A DNA stretch of 64,000 bases, taken from NCBI GenBank assembly GCA_013397865.1, contig VZTI01005313.1, positions 559,759-623,758 of the forward strand. Reading direction: 5' to 3'. Below are positions 12,401 through 22,100 of the stretch, piece after piece; position 1 is the stretch's first letter; every line of letters starts with the position of its first letter. This stretch comes from Struthidea cinerea (Eukaryota; Chordata; Aves; Passeriformes; Corcoracidae). A model generated the notes under the pieces. The model was not told where the DNA came from. It did not search any database and was given only the letters and a program-made list of their open reading frames with translations. A program made the position numbers and the translations under genes.

Positions 12401-14966
12401 ACACTGACGGGATGAAGAACCTCTTCTATGAGAAAAGACTGAGACAATTTGGATTGTTCAGCCTGGAGAAGAGAAGGCTCTGGGAACACCTTGTTTAGCC
12501 TTCCAGTACCTAAAGGGGCCTACAAGAAATCTGGAGAGGAACTGTTTAGAAGGGCATAGAGTGATAGGAAAAGGGCTTTAAACTAACAGAAGGCAGATGT
12601 GTATTATATATTATGAATAAATTCTTCCCTGTGATTGTGGTGAGGCACTGGAACAGGCTGCCCAGAGAAGCTGCGTCTGCCCCATCCCTGGAAGTATTCA
12701 AGGCCAGGTTAGACAGGGCTTGGAACAAGATGAGCTGTAAGGTCCCTTCCAACCCAAACCATTCCATAGTTCTATGACTTCATGATCTTTTCAAATGCTG
12801 TCAGTGGCAGCACACTGGACAGAACATCCCATCCATCTGACCAAGCAAGATTCTTAAGCTTACACAAGAGATTTTGAAACCAGAGCTCTCAGTATCTTCT
12901 ATCTAATATCAGTACTTCCCTTTGGTTTGGAAGCTCCACCACCCTGCAAATGTTATTTGTGACACTTCAATTTTGTTAAAGTTTCCTGTTATATGTGTTC
13001 TGCCACATAATACAGGCCATCATAGAGTCACAGAAACATTTAGGTTGGAAAAGATCTTTCAGATCATCAAGTCCAACCGTTACTCCAATACTGCCAAACT
13101 CACCACTAAATCATGCCCCAAAGTGCCACTGCTACACAGCTTTAAAATCCCTCCAGGAATGATGACTCCACCACTGCTCTGAGCAGCCTGTTCTGTTCTG
13201 CTTCTGCAAAGAATTTTTTCCTAATATCCAACCCAAATAAATTACTATCGCTAATCAAAACATGCACCTTCCTCAGTGAAAGGCCTTACCCCAAATCCAA
13301 CCAGATCTGCTTGCACTCCAGGTCTGGTTGCAGTCCTGCAGCCTCATTTCCACCAAAGTAAGTGACATAGAGTCGTTCAGCAGGAATGCCAAACTCCTTG
13401 GTGAGAAGTTCCAGTGCCAGTTTACAAGCAAGTTCCTGCAGGAGGAAACATAAAATCAGCAAGTGAATGCAAAGACAGCTCCTCTTCAACATCCAAAACT
13501 GGCTACTGTAGGTATCAGCAGGCAAAAACTTTCTGCCTTTGACATAAGAAAGAGGCAAATTAATACATGCGGTGAAGAGGGCACAAGAAGCATATCATAC
13601 GACTCTTGATGCAGCCCAGTTAACTCCTAGCATGTTCACTGCCTCCAAAAAGCCTTTTAATTCTGACTTTGAATATAACACTATCAAGAAGCTTGGGAAA
13701 GGAAATCATTATTGTATGATCGCTCCTGTTTGAAGGTCAGTCACAGCCGCATAGCACATTTAAGTCCCCACATCTCTAGGACAGCCGCTAAAACCTTCAG
13801 TACCTGAAGACTCCAAACTAGCAGAGTTAATCAGCTTTGTAACCTTAAGTCATTTATCTTGAATCATTCTGCAGGGTTGGGGCAGCTTCCAAGCTCATTT
13901 ATTCCAAAGCAGCTACATGCACCTCTGTGCCAACATATTCTCTTTCCTCTTGGCAACCCCTCTGCTGAGTTTGCAGAGACGGATAAATCTGCGCAAGAGA
14001 TTCAGAGCTGCACCCGGACTGTTTTACCTTGAAATAATCCCCAAAGGACCAGGATCCCAACATCTCAAAGAAGGTGTGGTGGTACACATCTTTCCCCACG
14101 TCATCCAGGTCGTTGTGCTTGCCCCCTGCTCGGATGCACTTCTGAGTGTTGGTGGCTCTGCTCAGTTTAGCGAGCGGGTGTGAGGGGTCAATGGTATTGA
14201 GGAAGATGGGTTTGAACTAAGAGAAGAGAAAAAAGGGCAATTGAGAAAAGCACTCAGAATCTGCTTTCAAATGTTGCAAGCAACACAGAAAGGCAGTAAG
14301 TGTCATCTATGTTATGATATCACTAGTCTGGACATACCCAAAGCACCTTTCAGAAACAAATCTGCTGCTGCTGTCCGTGAGGAGGCTGCCCAAAACTCAG
14401 CACTCACACACCAACAAAGTGTTCCTAGAGCCCACCAAACCCCAGGGCTTCCAAAGGGACTGAAAGCTGTCAGATTCCCAGCTGCCAAAAAATAAAAAAT
14501 GGGTGCTGATCTGCAGCAGAGCCCTTGCAGCAACCCAGTCTCATCTGCTTTTCAAAGACACCGTTAGTCATTTCTGCCAGGACTGCTGTGGTACCAAGGG
14601 TCAAGGAAGGGAGACTGGCAGAGCTCCCACCACAGGAACCTCTTCCAGTGCTCTTGCCAATTTTGTGAAAGCACAGAGGACTCCAGTGGACACACCAACC
14701 ATCTCTCTGTGACCAGAAGGAAGATGGAGAAAACAACAATTTTCCCAACAGCTCTGCAAACAGTGTCACAGGTTCCAACAGGATATGTTTGTAGGAGCGT
14801 AGCACCAGGGTGGGAATCCTACCTGATTCATACCAGCATTGGCAAAGAGCAGTGTGGGGTCATCCAGGGGGATTGTAGAAGATGAGTGCACATAGGTGTG
14901 GTTGTTTTCCTTGAAGAAGTCAATGAACCGTTGCCGGATCTGGCTGGCGGTGAGCGGGGTCTCCAT
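472..14966 (-). CDS. AARS1: Alanyl-tRNA synthetase, cytoplasmic (complete, 968 aa)
   Basis: This class II synthetase charges tRNA-Ala and clears mischarged Ser/Gly. Coding exons in transcript order: 14966-14823, 14216-14028, 13435-13290, 12146-11955, 11523-11379, 10148-10003, 9453-9345, 9250-9100, 8743-8619, 7987-7843, 7223-7045, 6549-6436, 5686-5480, 4854-4670, 4250-4142, 3484-3371, 3095-2976, 2526-2440, 1058-945, 657-472. They sum to 2907 nt with consistent phases, giving 968 aa, the same length as human. The start reads METPLTASQIRQRFIDFF. The catalytic domain shows FFEMLGSWSFGDYF (motif 2 region, about 98-110) and GMGLERL (motif 3, about 241-247). The editing domain keeps its zinc ligands in HTATH (605-609) and CGGTH (723-727). 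The C-Ala tail ends at LGELKN. A noncoding first exon is inferred (acceptor before 14986, donor at 16420/16419). Introns hold CR1 copies. No defect was seen. Confidence 0.97.
12412..12785 (+). repeat. CR1 LINE 3' end, sense on plus strand
   Basis: The stretch carries the usual CR1 3'-end landmarks: 'gttcagcctggagaagagaa', 'attcttccctgtgat', 'aggctgcccagagaagctg', 'ccatccctggaagtattcaa' and 'aaggtcccttccaaccca', then the ATTCTATGA-like tail. It sits in an AARS1 intron. Boundaries are approximate. Confidence 0.85.
13015..13245 (-). repeat. CR1 LINE fragment, antisense
   Basis: The order of landmarks is the reverse complement of a CR1 3' end: 'catagagtcacagaaac', 'taggttggaaaagatc', 'atcaagtccaaccgtt', then 'gcagcctgttctgttctgc'. 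It lies just upstream (in transcription) of the exon at 13435-13290, within an AARS1 intron. Edges are approximate. Confidence 0.8.
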
Positions 14967-15384
14967 CTGGAAGCTGGAAGTTGCCACTGTCCAAAGCAAG
15001 TGGCAGGAAAGCAGCAAAACTTTGGTGCAGTCTGAACAAACAACAACAAACAACGCTCTGATGTGCTGTCAGCTCAAGGTGAACATCAGGATCACTGTCT
15101 CCAACTCCTGAAAGGGTCTCCCCACATTGTTAAGTACTCACTGACACCTCAGTTCAACCATCAGTCTGCCCCAAAGAGTGGAGGTCCAAGCCAAAATTTC
15201 CTCTCCCTCAACCTCCCTGATTTCAGGGGCTCCACCTCAAGTTATTTTTTCTTTGAAAACATGTGGTTTTAAAATATCAAATTCACATGGATTCAGTGGG
15301 TTGTGTTGGCCTTGCTGGTGACAAAGGAACTGCCAAGTAATCAGAGCATTCAAGGTGATTAATGCAGAGAGTGAGGAGACATCA

Positions 15385-15726
15385 TTACGGCCTTCCAGTA
15401 TTTAAGGGGGCTTATAAAAACAAGAGAGAGCAACTTTTTACATAGGCAAATAATGATACAACAAGGTAGAACAGTTTTAAACTAGAAAAGGAGAGATCTA
15501 GATTAGATATTAGGAAGAAATTCTTCCCTGTGTGGCTGGGGAGGCCCTGGCACAGGTTGCCAAGAGAAGCTGTGGCTTCCCCATCCCTGGAAGCATTCAA
15601 GGCCAGGTTGGATGGTGCTTGGAGCAGCATGGTCTAGTGGAAGGTGTCCCTGCCTATGGCAGGGGTGTTAGAACCAGATGGGCTTTAAGGTCCCTTCCAA
15701 TCCAAACCATTTTGTGATTCAATGAC
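15385..15726 (+). repeat. CR1 LINE 3' end in AARS1 intron 1, sense on plus
   Basis: Reads 'gccttccagtatttaaggg', 'attcttccctgtgtggctg', 'cacaggttgccaagagaagc', 'ccatccctggaagcattcaa', 'aggtcccttccaatccaaac' and ends 'tttgtgattcaatga'. These are typical CR1 3' landmarks. Confidence 0.87.
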
Positions 15727-15727
15727 T

Positions 15728-16110
15728 AAATCATAGAACAGCCAAGTTTGGAAATGACCCCAAATATCACCTTGTCCACCCTCCCTGCTCAAAGCAGAGC
15801 CAGCTCCGGGAATGCCTGGAAGCCTTCCCTGAGGGGACCCACATCCCCTTCCTTGAGGGGACGAACACCAGAGGCAGGTGACAGCCTGAAGGGCAGCACC
15901 GCCCGTGTCCTACGGGTACACAGGGCTGTCCCTGACAGCGGAACGCAATGCGGATCCACGGATGGGGGCGAGATCCCAGCAGCCTGCTGCGGCGCGGAGA
16001 CGGGAATTCCCCGTAGGAGCAGGCCTGGGAGTATTCACAGCACAGAATCAATGAGATTGGAAAAGTCCTCTGAGATCATCGAGTCCAACCTCGATGCTGG
16101 AGGAGGGAAG
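15728..16110 (-). repeat. CR1-like antisense fragments next to the AARS1 promoter
   Basis: Two pieces look like reversed CR1 ends. One is at 15728-15810 ('tcatagaacagccaagtttg'). The other is at about 16035-16105 ('ttggaaaagtcctctgagat', 'catcgagtccaacctcgat'). The sequence between them is GC-rich and not recognisable. The first piece abuts the tail of the plus-oriented CR1, making a tail-to-tail arrangement. Confidence 0.6.
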
Positions 16111-16179
16111 GACCCCAAGTGGGAAGAACCAGGCATAGCGGCGGCCCCAGGGCCTATCAGAGCCCAGACACACCCGCCC

Positions 16180-16680
16180 TCCATTGCCCGAGAAGGGGTG
16201 CGGGCACAGCGGTGCCCGGCAGCGCGGCCGGCCGTCCGGCATCCCCCCGCGGGCCCGCATGGGGCGCGACCGGGGCGCGACCAGGGCGCGACCAGCGCAC
16301 CGGCACCGCCACCGCCACCCTGCCTTCTCCGTGCCCCTCTCCCCTGTGCCCGCGGGTCCCAGCCGGGCCACGGAAGCCAAACCCAGCGGCCAGACCCTCG
16401 CAGGCCCCGCGGGCCGTACCTGCGCGGCCACCGCCGCCCCTCGCTCCGCTCCTCCGGCCGCGCCGCAGCGCCCGCTCCGCCCCGCCCCTCCGCCGGCCGC
16501 CACCCCCCATTGGTTGCGGGGGCTGTCGCTCTTCTGCTAGCCCCGCCCCTCGGCGCCCCGCCCCGCCCCGGCTGATGCAATGGCGGGACACGGCTGGCAC
16601 GTGACGCGGGCGGGCTGAAGCCTCAGTGGGCGCCGCCATTTTAGGGGTGCCCGCCCTGCAGGCGCCGGGATGCTGCCCCA
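16180..16680 (-). promoter_or_regulatory. AARS1: CpG-rich AARS1 promoter and noncoding first exon
   Basis: The stretch is very GC- and CpG-rich, with several GC boxes (ccgcccc-type runs near 16475-16565) and a GGCTGGCACGTGACG-like E-box/CRE-type site near 16595. On the minus strand a GCAG/GTACGG donor (exon end 16420) would close a noncoding exon 1, joined to the acceptor before 14986. The exact start site cannot be read from the sequence. Assignment rests on position, the donor site and composition. Confidence 0.65.
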
Positions 16681-16693
16681 AAAACCGGATTCG

Positions 16694-17221
16694 TTCCCCT
16701 GGTGTGCAACGAGCCGATAATGACACACTCGAGTGAGACATAGTTTATTTCAGAAATGCCCCAGCCTGGGTGGTTAGTGGTATTCCACAAATTCAGCACA
16801 CCCCACCGGACTTTCCATGCTGTTATGTCACAGCAATTCAGTTAGTAACTTCCCAAGCACAGCCCTTCTGTTAGAATTGATGAGTGCTTTCCATACAAAT
16901 CATGTAACTCCAGCTAATTTCTACTCATGCTCAGGGGAAGGGTCTTCACCTGGGCAGGGTCTTTTTGATCTGTAGGTGTGATTTTTAGTGTTACAATAAC
17001 GATAGTTTAGCTCTAAGATACATAGACCTGGAGTATTTTGTCAAGTTAGCAATGTCATCCCTGAATCTTGTCAGTTCCAGAATGTCCTTGAGTGAGGGAT
17101 GCTGGCTGCTGCCTCTTCCAGCGATTAGGTCTCCTTTCCTGCTGATTAGGCTTGAAAGTATACAAAGGTCTTACATCAAAGAACGGCCTGACTTAAGATA
17201 ATACTGACTGACACATTCCCC
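16694..17221 (-). mobile_element. Solo endogenous retroviral LTR with 6-bp target duplication
   Basis: The LTR proper spans 16700-17215 (516 bp) and begins TG and ends CA. It is flanked on both sides by the identical hexamer ttcccc (16694-16699 and 17216-17221). On the minus strand it starts TGTGTCAGTCAG and carries AATAAA (plus tttatt near 16745) about 45 nt before its 3' end, which sets the orientation. No internal retroviral genes or second LTR are present, so it is a solo LTR left by recombination. A 6-bp duplication is usual for class II (ERVK-like) elements; the family name is not determined. It lies directly upstream of the AARS1 promoter. Confidence 0.85.
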
Positions 17222-19167
17222 TTTTTGCAACAATGATGCTGCCTGCTCCCAGGGAGCGAGCAGGGAGCGGCGGGGCTCCGGCAGGAAGGGCTGTGGCAGG
17301 GCAGGAGCTGGCTGGGGGGTTCTGAGCGGGGGGTGCTGCGGTGGTGAACAAAGCCCTGCTGGGGGATGTAATGGCTACAGGGCCTTTGCAGGGGTCTGCA
17401 GGGTCAAGGTCAGGGCTATGAGGTGCAGGAGGGGTCACTGCATGGCTCTGGTCATGGAGCTCGCGGGAAGGGCCTTGTGGACCCAGGCCAAAGGGCACAG
17501 CATGCACGCAGGGGAGGTGCCATGCTGACAAAAAAAAAATCATTCTGAGGACAGTCAAGTATTGAAATGGGGTCTGGGAAGTCTGCGGGGTCCCTGGAGG
17601 GTTTTGAGGTCAGGTTCAAGCCCTGGGCAAGCTGCTCCGAAGTCATTGCTGACCCTGCTCCTCCTGATGGGACTTGGAGTAGAGTCCTCTCAGAGAGAGT
17701 TCCTCTCTAACCTGGATGGTTCCCAGGTGCCTCTATAGCATTGGGGTCTTGTAGCCTGGTCTCATCTCTTCCCTGGTGCACCCTTTCTGGCCCTGGGCTG
17801 TGATTCCAGAGCCATGAGCATGCCTGTGCTGCTGTCCTTGGCCTACATCGGTCAGCCCTTTCCAAAGGTCACTCCCTTGCTTGGCACTGGCCTGTGGCCA
17901 TTCCTGGTCCTGCTGCCCTCTTCGCTTGTTTATGTTGTTTCCTTCCCGAGGAGCCTGGAAGGAAAAGAGGAAACTCCAGTCTTATGGGTTCCTAATGGGA
18001 GCTCTGCTCTGGATGCTGCTGGCAGAGCAGGCAAGTCTGTGCAGTGCAATTGTCTGTGCAGGTGATTACACCTGCAAGAACGTCAAGCAGGTCTGACTCC
18101 AACACCATCCAAATCCACGCCCTGCACGCTTACCTCTCATGGGGGCCATAGTCTGTCCACCACCACGGAAGGAAACATCACTGCTTCCTCCCCTTCATGC
18201 TCTGTGTCACCTGAAAGCTCATCTTCCAAACGTGGGCGCCCTTCAGCATCTCCCGAGTGTTTTTTGGTGATTGCCAAACATGGAACCGCTCAGCTACTTG
18301 GGGAATAGAGACTTCTGTCCCCCCTGCCAGACTGAGCAACAGGTATGTCCCACTGGGCACGTCCACATGGGATGGACTCACCCCCACTACTTCCCTCTTC
18401 TTTTTTCCTTCCCCGTTGCCCCAGTTCTTCTGTTCCAGCTCAGGCTTTTTACATGGCAGCTCTTTGCTTCTTTTAACACTTCTGCATCCTAAAAATCCAT
18501 GCCCCCAGGCTGGCCTGGGTTGCAGGAGCCTTGGCTTTACAGGCACTTCTTGGGCTTATAAGCATCCAGCATTGTCCTCCAGCAAGGAGGAAGGTGATGG
18601 ATGTGAGCTTGAAGCCCCAGCAGTGGGTGGTCAAGGCTACAGGGAGTGGGGGGTCCTTCTCTGCTGGCTCCTGGATGCTCTGGGGGGAAGTGTTGGCAGG
18701 AGTGGAACTTGCAGTATACAAACTGCACTCCCTGTGCTTCCCAGGCTGGGCTTTGGATTAGCATCCCCGAATTCAACCATCCCAAACTCAACCCCCAAAC
18801 TGGGAGATTGCTGGCCACAGCCAGATTTGAACCTGTTCTTCTTTTCCTGCTAGTGCTCTTCCAAGCCTGTGGAAGAGGTGGACCCTTCTGCTGTTACAGA
18901 GACTCTGGGAGCTGGGGCTTTAGAGGAGCACAGTGGTGGGAATCTGGGCAATGCAGGTGACACGCAGCCCCATGTGCCAAATGTCAGGGAGCCCTTGGTC
19001 CTCCTGGGACCCTGGCTCTGTTTGGGGCAGGCAAGGGGCCAGATGCTGGCACAGTCCCCATCCCCGTGGGTGCCCAGAGCCACACCCTGGGCTGTGCCTG
19101 GCTCCTCTTCACTCCAAGCAGGAGGCAATCCTGCCATGTGTCACCGCCCGGCACGGAGGCTGCAGAC
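17222..19167. other. Intergenic spacer between AARS1 LTR and first SDR gene
   Basis: About 1.9 kb, GC-rich to moderate. Open frames are short and show no family I recognise, and I found no splice-consistent exon set. A short poly-A run lies at 17528. It presumably contains the upstream region of the SDR gene at 19168, but no TATA box or clear CpG island is visible next to that start. Confidence 0.5.
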
Positions 19168-22100
19168 ATGGCTGCGCTGGCTCGGAGCGTCCTGGTGACA
19201 GGGTCCAACCGCGGCATCGGACTGGAGCTAGTGCGGCAGCTCGCCGCCAGCCCCCGGCCCCCCCAGCATATCTTTGCCACCTGCCGCGACCCCAAGGGTC
19301 CAGGAGGGAAGGTCAGTGCGGGTGCAGGGAATGGGATGGTGCTGAGCCAGGTGGGCAGTGGGGATCTGCAGTCCCTGCAGCCCTGCCGGCTTTGCTGCCC
19401 TGGCTGGGTAGCCCAGCAGTGGGGGCAGGAGTGCTTTGGGGGTCTCATAACCCCCCAGCCCCCTGGATAAGGCAGCACCCAATGTGGCCGGGTGGGATGA
19501 GGCTGGAGAGGCAGACATGTCTTCAGCACTCGCTCCTGGCTGTGCCAATGGCCAGCCAACCCCTTTTCTGTGCTGGGATCACTCAGGATGGGGGGCAGTT
19601 CCTAAGCCCAGCAGCACCATTCTCCTGCTGGCTGTGGGGTTGCTGCCCTACCCCATCCACTGGGAATGGCCCTGTGCACTTTCCCCAAAGAAAGCAAAGC
19701 CACCCTGGCTCGGTGACCTGGGAACAGGAGTGGGACACCTGGCCGTGCTGCTGGTGGCTTCTAACCTCCTCCCTTGCTCCATCACTTTATTTCCAGGCCC
19801 TGCAAGAATTAGCTGCCCAGCACGCCAGCATCAAACTGGTCCAGCTAGGTATGGAGCAACCTTTCTCCTAGCACCTAACATTGCTTCCAACTCTCTGCTG
19901 ACTTCAGAGGTGGGACAAAGGGCAGCTTTTCCAGGAAGCTCTAGCCCTGCCAGGTGGGGAGGGATCCATGGGGAGGGATCCATGGGGAGGGATCCATGCA
20001 CACCTGAGCAAGCTTCTCCCCCCAAATTAAGCTGTGCTCTGGCTGGAGCAGTCAAACTGGCTTCAGAGGAGGCAGAGGTGGGTCTGGACACCTCAGCTGA
20101 GCATGTTTCATGGGAAAGGCATGACATCTCTTCCCAAAGGTGCCAATATAGTTCCCAGGTTTTGGGCTGGGACACATGGATTCACAAAGTGAAGCAAGGC
20201 AGAGCCCAGTAACTTCCTGGATGGTTCCTAAGTAGGAGGGTTGGTTTGGGATCTACTTGGAGGTGGCCATGGTCAGCATTTCTTTCAGGTAAAAAAGGGA
20301 GAGAGAAAAAAATAGCTAAAAATGACACGTGTGAGAAATCTGACCAGCCTGGTGTCCCAAGCTGATACTCTGATCCAGAGGCATGGGATGTCCACAGCCT
20401 GGACTGGGGAGATGTCCTCTTGTCCATTCCCTACTTCTGTGGAGGTAGGCCAAACTCAGTGACCTTTTTCAGCAGCATTTGGAAGAAGCACAAGGCAGCA
20501 AATGGACCTAGTGAGCATAGGAACTTGGGGGAAAAAAGGGAGAACAGCCAGGCTGGCTTTTGGAGTTGGCAAAGTTGGGGTATTCACAGGAAAGAAGCTT
20601 CCAGAGTGCTGGACAGGGACAGGGTCTCGCTGGGGAGGATAGTGTTGGGTGAAGAGTGGGGAGACAAGGAGCACCAGGCTGAGGATATGTCTCAAGGAGG
20701 CCGAGATTTCCTGTGTTCCCCTGTGTCTGAGAGAGTGGGGGCTGCTCACAGCTGCTTTTGTTAATGAAGAGTTAAAAGAACATCCAAATCCAAAAGAAAT
20801 GTTTTGGGAAAGTGCCTGCATTAGAATTGCCATGGCTCTAATAAGTGAGGTGGGAAGCAGCCAGAGCTTCTAAATACTTGTATTTCATTGGAGCCAATAA
20901 TAAGAAAACTGAATCAAGGCTATGCCATATCAGTACCTACCTACCTACCTACCTATTTATTTGTTTAAAAACACCTGAAAAGTTCAAGTAACTTCAGTTC
21001 AAGTTCAGGGTTTTTTTTATATTTCTCAGAAAATAAGACATTCTTGAATTCAGGCTTTACTACAAAGAGGCAGCAATCTCTCTTTTGCTATTAAGCAGCT
21101 TATTAAAGTAAAACACCTTCTCTGTAATAAAAAGTAAATGAGCTGTGAGTCCCAACTGGCAGTACCTGATGGGAAGAGCATGGCCAACATAAAAGGAACA
21201 TCTCAAGGGTCTGGCCACTGCATTAACAATCTTTACTAAAAACATACACCCCAAGCCCCAGACTATCAATAAAGTCCCAAAGTAAGCTTAAAAGCTCTGA
21301 AATATCAACAGCAAGAAGGCATTTTAAAAAAAGAGAAGCTGCTTCAAGCTCTCTTGCTCTATATTAAGGGTTATCTTCAAACAAGTAACAGGCATGGATT
21401 TTTCAGAAAGGAAAGTTTAAAAAAACCCTCAAAAATATGTCAGATCTGTCACTTCTTTTCATTCTCTCTCTTTCTTTTCCACCCTTATTTCTTCCAGGCA
21501 GACAGGAGTTTGTTATTTCAGCAAATTTGGGGGCTAAGAACTAAAAATGTGTTGGTCCCATATGCCTTGGAGCAATGACTCAGCTAATCCAAACAGAGCA
21601 GTTAATCATTCACTAGGTGACCAAAAGATCCCTCACATGTGGTGGAGTGACAGAACCTTGAACTTCATCCCATCGTTATCCGAAGAGAAGTAACTCCAAA
21701 GTACTCTGTGATTTGTCCTGCACCTGGACATGCAAGATCCTCTCGAATCCCAAGGGCCCTTCCCTTCACAGCAGCCCCACAGCAGATTATCCCATGGTAT
21801 TCCCCTCAGATATTTTCAGGACACCTCTACAAAGGTCTGTGCTGCACAACACAAAGTAGCAACAAGTCCAGTGCCACTCACATACTTGTTTACCACCATA
21901 AAGACATCAGGCTAGTTAAAAATGCCAGGAAAAAGCATTTTTCTGCTGCCCATCAGTGTACAGAATATTCCAAGAAAGAAATCTTCAGCCTTGGAAACCT
22001 TTGCCAAGTCACTTTTGCCTAAGCATGAGAACAGAAACACAGCTCAGGGGCCAAAGTGTTGCAGAAAAGGAATCTAGCCCTGCAGTCCCCCACTCCCAGC

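Noticed and set aside
16035..16741. Long overlapping open frames on both strands in the CpG-rich block
   Set aside because: They are proline/arginine-rich artefacts of high GC with few stop codons; no family match and no splice support. The block is better explained as the AARS1 promoter.
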